From Dactylonectria macrodidyma (taxonomy: Eukaryota; Ascomycota; Sordariomycetes; Hypocreales; Nectriaceae), in the NCBI GenBank assembly GCA_020744425.1, contig JAGMUV010000016.1:868001-932000 (forward strand): DNA of 64,000 bases, in the 5' to 3' direction. This document shows positions 12,156 through 22,268 of this stretch, piece after piece. Every line of letters starts with the position of its first letter. The first letter of the stretch is position 1. Made by a program: the position numbers and the translations under genes. A model generated the notes under the pieces. That model saw only the letters and a list, made by a program, of their open reading frames with translations. It made no database searches and was not told where the DNA came from.

Positions 12156-12180
12156 GCCACGGGCCCAGCGGGCCCGTGGC
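12156..12180 (+). other. Perfect 11-bp hairpin in the LINE 3' UTR
   Basis: GCCACGGGCCC, then a 3-nt loop AGC, then the exact reverse complement. It is GC-rich and would be stable in RNA, lying about 170 bp upstream of the CAA tail. A role as an RT recognition structure is inference. Confidence 0.7.
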
Positions 12181-12352
12181 CCCGGCCCCGGGTCAGTCTT
12201 AGCTACGCTGTCGGCTCCGGCCGAAGCTAGCTACCCTGTACCTTGGTTTCTTTAGCTGTAGACTCCAGCCTAGCACGTCGTCTTGCCCATAAGGGATTCT
12301 GTGGACATCTAGATGTCCTCACGACGGTAATTAATCAACAACAACAACAACA

Positions 12353-12369
12353 AAATAATGTATCGGGAT
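12353..12369 (+). repeat. Right target-site duplication of the LINE
   Basis: Exact 17-bp copy of 10606-10622, immediately after the (CAA)n tail. Confidence 0.92.
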
Positions 12370-12526
12370 CAGCGTTGCCGCTGATGAGTGGACACATCTC
12401 GTCGCTTTTCATACGTGTGCAAAAGTGTAACGGTCGTGTTCCCAGGCTAACCTGTACGTGGTATAGGGTAGCTCGGAAAGGGTTCCTAAGGGATAGACCA
12501 GGGTCTATGTTAGCAGAACGGTTAGG

Positions 12527-13747
12527 TCACACTTACTGAGCGGTAGTCGTAGTGTTACGTTAGGTAATAGTCAATGTACGATGATGCGTAGCAGTCAGAG
12601 TAGATTGAGGTAACCAAGTTGTATTGATAGCTGAGGAGCTGGTGTCCTAGTGACAGCCAGTTCCTCGGGTTTATATACTATGTAGTATGAGGTTCGATCA
12701 CCTTAGTTACAGGGGTGATCGCAGTGATCACAGAAGTGATCACGGTGATCACGGGAGTGATCGCGGTGATCGCTCCACAGTTCGCTGTGATCGCTCGTAA
12801 TTGGTGAGAAATTTGTGGGGGCCACGTGACGTCAGGCGTCTACGTTGCACGGGTCGTGACAAAAAGCATGCCAGTCGTTCCTCATTAAGCTCAAGCAAAC
12901 ACTCCCATGTGGGAGCATTTTTCCAATTTTCTGTTAGTTGATTCATTGTTTTGTCTCTGTGAGGAGGAAAAGGATGAAAGGTTGAATGTGAATAAAGATC
13001 GAGTGCTGTTATTTATATAGCCAAGGTTCGCTATTAAGCATGTGTCTAACTCTTTAGTCACCTCTAGTAAATAGACTTATATTTCATAAATAAGTAATCT
13101 TTAATACTTAAAATATATCTATATTTTATAAAAATAGCCTTAATTAAACAAAGTAGGTAATACGCATCAGAATAACTATAGTCAGAGTGCTGAAACGTAC
13201 ATATAGGGCCTGTAATAAATACGCCATTACGTTTCCATTCCCACTTAGTCTCTACCACGGGCTAAAGTGCGATAGAGGGTCTAATAGTATGTAATACGTA
13301 ATGGGACGCGATATTATACTGTTAGTAACTGTAATTGAAACTATAATCGTTTTATCTTTAATTATAGTCATGGGTTTAAGAAAGGCCAGTATACCCCCTT
13401 AACAGATGATATGAATCCATCAAGAAAGTCATTGCAGACAATAGTAAATACTATCCAACAGTTTAGATTGTATAGTACAGCACGTAATGTAAGTAGGGAG
13501 ATTGAACGGTGACACCGAGCCTGGCATTGACTATACAAAGTATTTCATTATCTGATCTGGTAATAAAAATTAGAAAATTATGCGTCAGAACCATAACACT
13601 GAACTTGGTCCTGACTGTAGTCAGAATTTATTAACTGGTCTATGCTTGCCCTAAGCACGGGACAGTAATAGTAATAAGTTACGCAACTGCGTATATTAAA
13701 GGAGAGATATGTGATACTATCCGCGTCTGGGTCACTCTGAGCAAGCA
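12527..13747. other. Intergenic, AT-rich to the right
   Basis: No gene supported. It includes the GTGATCRC repeat cluster (12711-12792). From about 13040 to 13740 the sequence is AT-rich with many TA steps and stops in all frames, as expected of mutated repeat DNA. Confidence 0.4.
12711..12792. repeat. Degenerate tandem GTGATCRC cluster
   Basis: About eight copies of a near-palindromic octamer (GTGATCAC / GTGATCGC) separated by 1 to 6 bases. GATC is at the centre of each unit, so the stretch can pair with itself on either strand. Confidence 0.65.
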
Positions 13748-14264
13748 ATGATCACCCGAGCTCTTTTTGTGGTTCCGCACATAGCGCCGCTCATTCCCAT
13801 CGGTTGCTATTCTCTAAATATACTGTCGCATGACAAATATGAGGAAGATAATATACTTCAGTTACAACTAGGTCAGAGCCCTCCTATTTACATGTCTCTT
13901 AGTAACTTCATATGTACGACAAACTTAAAAAGTAAAGTTGCAGACTCTGTAAGCAGTGCCGTGGCAGCTACAAAAAGTGAAATTAGCCAAGTACTCCCCA
14001 ACAGCTGCTCGGTAGGCATAAAATTTTGTTTATGTTAATTATAGCGAAGACTCGTATTACAACCTGACCCCAGGAGATGTGCTGAAATCTTTATCCCCCC
14101 TGACATCGGTGTACCCATCCACTAGGAGCTCGAGCTTCCAGATTGAAAGGCTGCCTCCTAGGGACATGTTATTAGCTTGTGTCTTGCATGTTCCGCAGGG
14201 TCCTTCGTTGCATATAAAGGTAGATTCGTGTTTCAGAAACTCCAATTCGTCGCCGCTCTGCTGA
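13748..14264 (+). other. Two short coding-like frames, unidentified
   Basis: The frame at 13748-14038 (ATG, 96 codons) ends in SCSVGIKFCLC. A second frame from about 14041 to 14264 includes NLTPGDVLKSLSPLTS and LPPRDMLLACVLHVPQGPS. The composition is protein-like, but the two frames cannot be joined in phase by a normal-length intron. Probably a decayed gene fragment of unknown kind. Confidence 0.22.
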
Positions 14265-14574
14265 GTTTTGTTGCATTATGCCTCTTTTCAATGGGAAGGC
14301 GTTCGTGACAGATCTCGACATTATATGCATGAACAGAGCAGAGTCGGTTTTCTTGAGTTGGCAGAAGGAAGGAGAGACAGAAGGGAGGAGAGAAAGAAGT
14401 GAGGAGACGCAGAGAGTCGGGGCAGCTGCAATGAAGCCCAGGTGCAAGAGATAAGGGAGCTGCTGAACATCAACATCGGGCCGCCGGGTGAAGTGGAAAA
14501 GGGAACATCGCCGTTATCAAGACAGGGGCGATGAACTACCTAAGCAACGAGCGTGATCGCCACAGAGTGCATCT

Positions 14575-15317
14575 TCAGAGTTCAACTGGTGTTCGTTCGG
14601 GGAAATCGGGACGGTCGTTCGCCTGGAGATGGCTCGCTCGGGGTGTTAGCTCCTCGAGTTCAATCTCTAACTGCCGCCTCTCGTCCCAGAGTTTCTGTTG
14701 CTGCTTGGTATTCTCTTCCTGCATTATCTTCTTTTTCCTTCGATGTATCGTCGATGCCAGTGAGTTCCGCTGCCTCTTCTCGTCGGCTTTCTTGGTTTCT
14801 TGTGAATAATCCACCTCTACTTGGATTGGAGAGTCGTTCCCTGGAAGCGCTAAGAAAGCCTGTTACCCCTCAGCACCGGACATCCCTCAGCAACGGACAT
14901 GGCACCTCCGGTACCGTGCCTTCGCATCACCTCAGACCAAGGTGCAGCACCCTGGTTGGAGAGACCTGTCTTCAAGAAAGATCGACCCGACTCCATGCCT
15001 GGGAGGAACTGGCCTTGGAAGGAACTGGCCCTGGACTAGTATCGGTGGATGATTTTGGCGATGACCTTGGGGGTTGCTCGACGGTGTTAGGGAAAGCAAA
15101 CTCTCAGGGTTAGGGTTCCCGCCAGGAGGGTCTTGAGGCGTTCCTGGATGGGGGTGGAATCCGCGATGCTGCGGTCGGGTTTCTTTGGAGACGCAGCTCT
15201 CGCAAGGTCGTTTGGCCACCTGCTGGTAGTGGAGACAGAAGGGTGCCCAGGTTGTTGCGAGTAGCCTGATGGCTGGGTGAGGTTTTTGGCTGCTGGACTC
15301 CGGCTGCTAATTGCCAA
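14575..15317 (-). other. Fragmented minus-strand frames, possible decayed coding region
   Basis: Three minus-strand frames follow one another: 15317-15087 (Ser/Pro-rich), 15219-14932 (Pro-rich), and 14814-14575 (Lys/Glu-rich, with [20 protein letters not shown] and a likely coiled coil). The order, low-complexity first then coiled coil, could be a regulatory protein or a retroelement gag-like protein broken by frameshifts. No diagnostic motif, so function is not assigned. Long plus-strand frames here look like shadows. Confidence 0.25.
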
Positions 15318-15980
15318 ATTGGCCTTAATAGGATTCTGGAATGATACTAGGGGCTAAGCTTCCTTCTCGGGAGATTGAAAGAAGAGCGGCGCAAGGCCTT
15401 CTGAAGATCGCTAATTTCAGCGAACGGCGATGACTTGACTTGTATGGATGAGGAGGAATCGGGAGGTGAGGATCGGGGCGGAAAAGTGTTACAGGTGAAG
15501 ATGCAAGTGGTCTGCTGCTGATTAAGACGAGCTAGCGTGGGGATGCAGTGCTAAAAAGTAGGTTGGTGAATTACCGCCTTAGGCAGTCCGTCCGTTCGTC
15601 TGGCAACAATTGGCTTCAGATGGGTTCCTTGTCATTGATTTGGAAGTGTTGATTCGTTGAGAGGGCATCCATGAGCCGGAGAGTAGGCCGTTATCTCAGC
15701 GCCATTGAGTCTTTCATGGCATGCATGGTTAATGGAGGGCTCGGGGTTGCGGCATTGACTGTCAACATGCTGATGAGGGCAGCTGAGCGATTGACATTCA
15801 ATTATTAGAGGGTAGGCGGAGACTTTGTCACATCAACAATTTACATAACAAGCCGACGCGGTACCTAGATGCACAGCTGAAGACCATTTATTAATGGAGC
15901 GTTCCCTATTGCGACTAGCCTCTGCACGGACCTGATGACGGCCGCTTGATCATGGATTCATGTTGGGTGATGCGTGGGAG
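15318..15980. other. Intergenic, nothing recognised
   Basis: No frame of convincing length and no repeat structure seen. Confidence 0.4.
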
Positions 15981-17541
15981 TGATGGATCCAATACGGCAG
16001 AGCTCCTAATAGTCCAGACCAAAAACTGTACTATTAGTCCAAACTGCAGTCCAGACCAATAGTCCACGGACTATTGGTCCAGTTTGCGTCTCTCGGGCTA
16101 AACTGACGGTCCAGTCCGCGTCTCTCGGACTAGACTGACAGTCCAGTCTACGTCTCTCGGACTGGACTGATGGTTCAGTCTGACTTCTACCAGACCGACC
16201 AGTAGTCCAGTCCGAGGGTCGCAGACTAACAGTCTGACTATTAGTCCGTCCAAGATTCGGGGTGCCTTAGGCAACGTTTTCCGAATCTGTGGCCTGCTGC
16301 AGAGTGCCAATTCAGCAACTACGCGACCCAACGCGTCCAACGGCGCCCAACGCGTGACACGCGTTTGGAGAAAATTTCGAGGCGGTGCTAAGATATGTTA
16401 GCCGGTACAGCCCAGCACTGCGTTCGTCGGCAAACCAAGTATCTTGCAACTGAAATCATCGGCCTAACAAGATCCCAGAATTACATGTTTCGACCTGTTC
16501 AACAGTAACCCAATTTTATAGTTTCGAATGGGCTACCTTGCAGATTTCCAGGAAGAATATCTGCAACGTGAGAGATGATGAAGTGCATGTTATCTGAGGA
16601 GCGAAAACCCGCCCGGTGGCGTTAAGATATACCAGCCCCGCCATTACAGGTAGGTGGCATGCACAGTATCCCTTATCCGGCGCGTGTAGGGTAGATTCGC
16701 TCGCAGTAACACGGATCTCAGCAAGCCAATTGAGATGCTAGTAAACACGCAGGTCTCTGCGTCAGAATCATATTTCATACTAGTTACGATATACCGGTAG
16801 TCACCGAATCTACCGTGCTGAGAGCTTCCGTGTGGTATCAATTCCATCATGATCAGAGATATATTCCCGAATCATCGAATGACCGTCGAAAGACCGTCGA
16901 AAGACCAATATCAGTGACGTGGCGCAGTGAGCCTATGGTTACCGTCACTGCGAGAGAACGGCCCAAAGCCCAGATTAAGCCAAGTCCAGTCCACTTGAAA
17001 GATGTTTGTCTCTCAAGCATTTTCGTCCACTCTCGCAGTCCCATGTCATATCGGGTTTATCGACGAAGACGGGAGTCACGTGTCTGGACTATTAGTCTAG
17101 ACCGCAGTTTGCACTGCAGTCTGGTCTGACGGTGACGGACGGACCGATAGTTCAGTCTGCACATCTCGGTCAGACTGCCAGTCTAGTCTGCACATCTCAG
17201 TCAGACTGCTAGTCTGGTTCGACTAAAGTCAGACGGACTGCTAGTTTAGTCTAGCTAAGTCAAACGGACTAAATGGCTAGTCTGAGGTGTCCAGACGGAC
17301 TGATTGCACTATTAGGAGCGCTGCAATACGGTTAGGATGATCAGGATGATAGGGATTAAAGCAGTGGAGCCCAAAGATGATTGTATTGATGTATGTATGA
17401 TCTAGGATGCCTCCGGCCCCCTCTTTCCTATGAGGGGTTTCTTGGTCAATCTCACATCCTATGACTAAGACAGGATATTGATGTATCAGAGGGTTGTTCT
17501 TAGCCGGGCCCTAGTCCAGCACCAGAGGGGTCAATCCAACA
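15981..17541. mobile_element. Putative LTR interrupted by a hAT-type element
   Basis: Without the nested element (15998-17323) and one duplication this is a segment of about 227 bp. It begins TGATGGATCC and ends TCAATCCAACA, so it has TG..CA ends and a short inverted terminal match. About 25 bp of its left end (GGATCCAATACGG plus YTAGGATGAT) recurs at 22245-22268 after a TGTT start, suggesting a family. No second LTR was found downstream, so orientation and element type remain open. Confidence 0.4.
15998..17323. mobile_element. Non-autonomous hAT-type DNA element, 1,326 bp
   Basis: The left end CAGAGCTCCTAATAGT matches the reverse complement of the right end, CAGCGCTCCTAATAGT, with one mismatch in 16. 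Flanks are exact 8-bp target duplications, CAATACGG, at 15990-15997 and 17324-17331. CAG-initial termini and 8-bp duplications are hallmarks of the hAT superfamily. No transposase frame exists inside. About 250 bp at each end is packed with AGTCYRGACT-like and AGTCCAGTC-like motifs in both orientations, the kind of subterminal repeats hAT transposases bind. The core (about 16260-17080) is unique-looking non-coding DNA with three ACGCGT motifs near 16330-16363. Confidence 0.87.
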
Positions 17542-18466
17542 CATTACTATAATATAGTTGGCTGATCTTCTTAGGAGTGGATCATGCCCAACAAGGACTT
17601 CGACTGTGAAGTGTAAGTGACCCGTTAGTTGTCAATAACTATTAGGACTTACTAGGGGTCTAGCTTTTGTGCTTTACACTAGTTGTCCGGATTTGTAGGG
17701 GGCTCAGAAATACTCGATAAGTTGAAGGATTAGCTGGGACACAAACATAGACAACAAACGAGCGGCATTTCTCAAGCAAGAGTATCACTATATGGCTTAG
17801 GTGGTATTGTGTAGGTTACCTAAGCTTACAGAAGCTAGTGCAGTACTAGGTAGGGTCTAATAGAAGACTGCTGTAGTAAGTGAACTACGTATGACAATTC
17901 ACTCCTGAAAGCTATAGTTATGGCTCTGGTGAAAGTAGACTTAAACTCGCCAGCATCGTACTCAGGAGACCTCATTATTATGCTTTAACATAATACAGGG
18001 CCTACTCAAAGTACGCACAATACCCGAGCATAGAATAGATTAGACGATTCCTATGTAATATGTAATGTCATTTTAGGGCAGGTTTTCCTGCCAAATTACG
18101 GACTCAGGTACGTCCCTAGTGATGGGTAGCTACTAGCAGCACCTTAGTTGGCATTATCTTGCTAGTAAATCCTGATAGAAGTAATGAGCCAGTACGCCTT
18201 AATAAACTCGAATGGTTTATTACTACGAACTTGATATAAGTTTTTCCTCCAGCTATAGCTGAACAGACTTCATCAGTCCCCTAAATGAACTCCGTGCCGG
18301 CCTAGTCCCTACAGAAGGTGGTGTTGAAGATCAACTTGTTATTGCGGAAATGCGTATTGATACTGTAACCAGCGTTGCTATTAAAGCGAGCAGCGGGCTG
18401 GCCCTAGCTTGACGGGTTGGGTTCTTAATTGGTTATGTCCAGAGGAATATGGAGACAGGAGAAGAA
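17542..18466. other. Decayed sequence with stops in all frames
   Basis: It follows the putative LTR and might be the mutated interior of an LTR element. I could not read any gag, protease, integrase or RT motif with confidence. Confidence 0.3.
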
Positions 18467-18851
18467 CTAAATACAGATAGCTCGATGTCCACTCCAAGGC
18501 GTAGACTCCACCTCCATTCTAGTTAAAGCCATTCCTATAGCTAACGGAGTTACTGGTGATTTGACTGCACCCGAGATTGCAGTCTTATTCTTTAAATATC
18601 GTAGATCCTGTAGTGCCCATATTATCCATCATGTACCCGGGACTAGTGTGGAGTGTGATGATATTAGAGCACTAGGAGTTAATGCCTTCAATAATGTCGA
18701 TTTCCCTAGAGACAGGCCAGTCAGGAGAGAGTTCTTTAAGTTAGGTGGGGGATGCTTTCTGTTGAATAGTGGCAAAAGGAAGCTCATGGAAGTAGCTGGA
18801 AAGGCTGATAAATATTGTCATCAAAGATGGCAGTTGCCACCTATTGCTATA
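18467..18851 (+). pseudogene. Unidentified open frame cut by pogo copy 1
   Basis: The plus-strand frame is open for about 125 codons up to the TA where pogo copy 1 begins. It includes LVKAIPIANGVTGDL, TAPEIAVLFFKYRR and FKLGGGCFLLNSGKRKLMEV. Joining 18851 to 21074 (removing the element and one TA) keeps the frame open for 15 more codons (LSTYAAPIQEALQIV). It then reaches TGA at 21119-21121, after which the same frame remains open to the CATA microsatellite. Family not recognised; no ATG near the start. Possibly a host exon or part of an older element. Confidence 0.3.
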
Positions 18852-21071
18852 CCATGCACCACCTACCAATGACTAACACCCACCAATGACTAGCGTTAAA
18901 AATTGCAACTCCATACAAATTCCAATTTTCTACAAACCCGGAATGCAACCACCAAATTAAATAAATATGAACTATGTGAAGTATTGGATAGATAATTAAT
19001 TGAACTTTACAATTGGCGTGGTTTTTTGATCTTCCGACCGCTGCGTGTGTACTGTGGCGGTGAAGAAAAACCGTCAATTTCCGGGTCCTCGCCCACGGCA
19101 TCCATCGCCACCTCAATGACCGACTCGGCTTCCTCCTCCACGTCCTTCTTAATTACTTCCGTTTCTGACTTCCGGATAGTTTCACCGGCTGCCAGTGCCT
19201 CCCCCAGCGTCATGAATCTCTGGTTCGGGTTAGGTATCGCCTTTCTTTTCTTCCCTCTCTGTAGACGCGCCACCTCTTCCTCCAGCCCAGTGATTCGACT
19301 ATTCTGAATGGCTACAGTCATTTCTAAGGCCTCAAATCCCTTTGCTATTTTACTGTATTTATATCTGGTTTTGGGAGTCTTGCGTTTGCCCAAATCTCGC
19401 ACGTGACGACTCACTTTTGGGGTGTCATCTGAGTCGAGTTCAAGGCTGTGGTTGTCGGGTGACCACTGCTCTCTTTTCTCCTTATCCGGCTGAATTTCTG
19501 GATGTAGGAGAGCCTTACGACGGCTTATTGGCCAATTTCCTGTGAATCTCCAGCCTGATAGTATGTTGTTTTCCGTCAGGCCGGCTTCTCTGGCCTTGGC
19601 GTAGGCACGTATAAAGTTAGCCTTATCGACGGGTGCAGAATCGGTGAGGCTGGCCAATTTCTGTAGTTCTTTTCGGTATGCAGCTTTGATGGCATTGAAA
19701 ATGCCATTATCTAATGGCTGTAGGCCGTGAGAACAATGCGCTGGTAGATAACAGCAGTAGACGTTGTTCAGAAAGCACGTAGACATCCATTCGTCCTAGA
19801 GTAGTCAACAAGACTGCAATAATAGAGTATACAGGTAAATAGCAAGAATATTACCTGCGCATGGCTTCCGTGGCCGTCGAGAATGATCAGCCTTGCATCT
19901 GAGGGATCGCAAGGCTGGGTTTGTGGTAGATAAACTTCTTTTAACCACTCGAGCCCTATATGGTGATCGGTCCAGCCATTAGGGGAAGTTATGTAATACC
20001 AGTCGGCTATAGTGCGAAATTCTTCAAGAAACCACTGCTTTTGCAGTTCTTTTCCTTTGAAGATAATGCCTGGTTTCAATGCACGGCCGGTTGCGGTGAC
20101 AGCCTCAATAAATGAGGTCCAATTGCGGGACTGCGGGCCCTTTAACAAGGCTTTCCTCTTTGGGTCAGAACTCCCAACCACAAGGCTATCCAAGCCTGAT
20201 ATAGAAACCAATTAGTTATGCCTTATAAGCCTAGTAGAAAACTCACCAAAACCTGGCATTATGCCGCCCTCGTCTACGTTAACCGTATTCTCAGGCTTGA
20301 TCCAGCCGTACTCCTTCTCCCGAATATCGAAATACCAATGGACGGCCTTGGGTGTAAAAGCATCAAATATGTTGGCTTCTTGACGTCTCCCTATCTTCGT
20401 AGATAGTTTAGAGTGGCGCTTAAGGAATTTCAAGGTCCAGTTCTTCCCTAGAGGCTTGGTATCTCCCTGTTGTTGAAGAAGGCCTTGTACACAACTTCGT
20501 AGTTGGCTATGAGATAGTGCATACCCCAGAGATTCCTGCCGTAGTAACCATTTAACTAATCGGGTTTCTTGAGAGGCCGAAAGGCGTTGGGCAGGCTGAA
20601 TAACCTCTTTTCTACTCTGTTGACCTCGAAGTCGCTTAGAAAGAGTAGGCTGAGGGACTCCATGTTTTTGTGCGGCCTCGTATTGCGACATGCCGTTATC
20701 TGTGATGTCGAAAAGAGCGGCAGCTAGGTTTTCTTCGGTATAAGCACGATAAGGCATTTTGGAAAGATTTCGGACAGGTAAAAACACATACAAATGATCT
20801 CAAGTCAATAGGGAGGAATAGAGAGAAAATGTCAAATTTCATGCTTCAGGAGGTTCGTAAAATTGGTGGCGTTCGGAAAAGAAAATACATGATACAAAAC
20901 ATGATGCATAAATTTATGCATCACAAGTTTCAGCTTGTGAATATCTTCATATGTGGCTGAGTGCGGTGTAAGTGAAGTTGTAGAGTTTGTGTGGGCAGCA
21001 GGTGGTTTTACGCTATTCATTGGTGGGTGTTAGTCATTGGTGGGTGTTAGTCATTGGTAGGTGGTGCATGG
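18852..21071 (-). mobile_element. pogo/Fot-type DNA transposon, copy 1 (2,220 bp, complete)
   Basis: Bounded by TA on both sides (18850-18851 and 21072-21073). The terminal inverted repeats begin CCATGCACCACCTACCAATG. They continue as 17-bp units (GACTAACACCCACCAAT and similar), two on the 18852 side and three on the 21071 side. It encodes an intact CENP-B-like transposase on the minus strand. It is the same length as copy 2 at 41843-44062, and position x here matches 62914 minus x there. I saw one base difference, a T/C within the terminal repeat near 18863, and the encoded proteins are identical. A recent, potentially active element. Confidence 0.95.
19007..20757 (-). CDS. pogo/Fot-family transposase (CENP-B HTH, DDE_1), copy 1
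   Basis: 546 aa in three exons: 20757-20247, 20195-19855 and 19795-19007, with introns 20196-20246 (51 nt, GTGAGT..ATCAG) and 19796-19854 (59 nt, GTAATA..TCTAG). Start MPYRAYTEENL. Residues about 8-45 form a psq-type helix-turn-helix (MSQYEAAQKHGVPQPTLSKR), followed by a CENP-B-type HTH domain to about residue 130. The DDE catalytic residues are Asp162 in NVDEGGIMPGFG, Asp277 in LIILDGHGSH and Asp313 in HCSHGLQPLDNGIF, spacing DD35D. The first intron must be removed to continue GFG into LDSLVVG. The C-terminal third has a coiled coil (VAIQNSRITGLEEEVARLQR) and ends RSGRKIKKPRQL. No lesions visible. Confidence 0.94.
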
Positions 21072-21938
21072 TACTGAGCACGTATGCGGCTCCGATCCAA
21101 GAGGCGTTGCAGATAGTATGAGTGAGGTCCAATGCGGCAGCATTTGTAGATAGTTTAGCCCAGCACGTCCTGTGCCCCAATAGAGGACTTTCACGGGCCT
21201 CATGGCCCCTCGGACGAAAAATATACATACATACATACATACCGGCCGAGCGCGACAGTGACACTCGGTTCTTCTAGTGTGTGTTCGCGACCATTTTCCA
21301 GCCTAGCCGTTCGCGGAATCTGCTTGGCTCATAGCAAATAATCCGTGTCTGCGCAGTTACTGCGGTGTCATGAGCTTGATCCACAAAGGTGAACAATCGC
21401 CAGCCATGGGAGTTCGGATTGTTGAGACGGTACGACTAAATGGTCCGATCTGCCGAAAGATAACTTGTACTTATGCCAGCCTAGCTGTGTTGGGATTGGT
21501 TGAGAGATCCGTGAGATCCGTTCGATCTGTTCGCAGTCACTGCAAGCTCGTGGTTGTCGTTTCCGATCACGCATGCGACCTTGATTGTCGCTCAGGCGGG
21601 TGGGGGGGGTGAGTAATCGTCGCACATGCGCGGCAAACCTTAGACGAACGTCTTGCCCTAGTGTCCGCCGGGTTCGACGCTTTGCTCACATGCGTGCGCC
21701 CCGGTTCATTTGCTGCGTACAGACGGAACAAGTTGGGGGGTGGACGCTCAGCAGCTTGTGCACCTTACTCTTTCCAACAAGACAGAGTCTCCTGGCAAGG
21801 CTCGTGAGGGCGACTGTGAGTCACAGCAAGTCAGAAAGAACTCACCAGTACGCGGATCAGATGTCAGGAGTGGGTAATGTCTCCTGCTCGAGGACTCAGG
21901 TTTCATGCGTGTCGTGTCGCTTGGTGTCACTTGGTGGG

Positions 21939-22022
21939 TATGTTTGTGTGTGTGTGGGTATGTTTGTGTGTGTGTGGGTATGTTTGTGTGTGTGTGGGTA
22001 TGTTTGTGTGTGTGTGGGTATG
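21939..22022 (+). repeat. 20-bp minisatellite, four perfect units
   Basis: Unit TGTTTGTGTGTGTGTGGGTA repeats head to tail without change at 21941-21960, 21961-21980, 21981-22000 and 22001-22020, with partial units either side. A related GTGT-rich patch lies at 22206-22245. Confidence 0.9.
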
Positions 22023-22241
22023 TGTTGGTGTGGATCCGACCGTACAATCCGGGTTTAGCCACCGTCCCGATTTACACCTAATTTGTAAGGCAACAGCCGA
22101 CATCGCTGATCACAAAGCCGACTGCGGCGTCTCCCCTTTTTCTAGCTAGTCAGATCAATCATAACACACAATTCCTATGCATCCACCCGCGGCTAGCTTT
22201 CAATAGTGTGTATGTTTGTGTGTGTGGGTGTGGGTATGCGT

Positions 22242-22268
22242 ATGTGTTGGATCCAATACGGCTAGGAT
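22242..22268 (+). repeat. LTR-like terminus related to 15981-17355
   Basis: TGTTGGATCCAATACGG followed by CTAGGATGAT. The same segment, uninterrupted, flanks the hAT insertion (GGATCCAATACGG then TTAGGATGAT), so this represents the empty-site arrangement. Similarity fades after about 25 bp. Confidence 0.45.

Larger units (their letters stand above)
10623..12352 (+). mobile_element. 5'-truncated non-LTR retrotransposon (LINE with RNase H domain)
   Basis: Non-LTR element of the RNase H-bearing type (Tad1/I-like; clade by inference), 1,730 bp. Its left end falls inside the polyprotein frame, so the endonuclease and reverse transcriptase domains are missing, as is usual for incomplete target-primed reverse transcription. 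The right end is a (CAA)n tail at about 12336-12352. Both ends abut exact 17-bp target-site duplications. A 3' untranslated region of about 570 bp follows the ORF stop and includes a strong hairpin at 12156-12180. Confidence 0.92.
10144..12526 (-). pseudogene. Unidentified open frame split by an antisense LINE insertion
   Basis: Removing the LINE (10623-12352) and one 17-bp target duplication joins 12526-12370 to 10622-10144 in one uninterrupted minus-strand frame of 211 codons plus stop. The junction reads NADPDTLFGLLGPLYKL, followed by LLILEVWPTRAG, then WFTFVYRPESSNQ and, near the end, ECSPKFRDELDKGNLRLCF. Frame continuity across both duplication copies suggests the target was protein coding. 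I do not recognise the family. A TGA at 12527-12529 bounds it upstream; an intron or older damage may lie there. No obvious ATG near the 5' end. Confidence 0.5.

Noticed and set aside
13748..14264. Joining the two frames here into one gene
   Set aside because: The GTAGGC..ATAG option is only about 34 nt and leaves the exons out of phase; the other donor gives no sensible continuation.
14553..15113. 186-codon plus-strand frame
   Set aside because: Overlaps coiled-coil and Pro-rich minus-strand frames and has no recognisable motif; no better than the opposite strand.
21939..22022. CRISPR-like array
   Set aside because: Units are contiguous without spacers and the genome is eukaryotic; it is a minisatellite.
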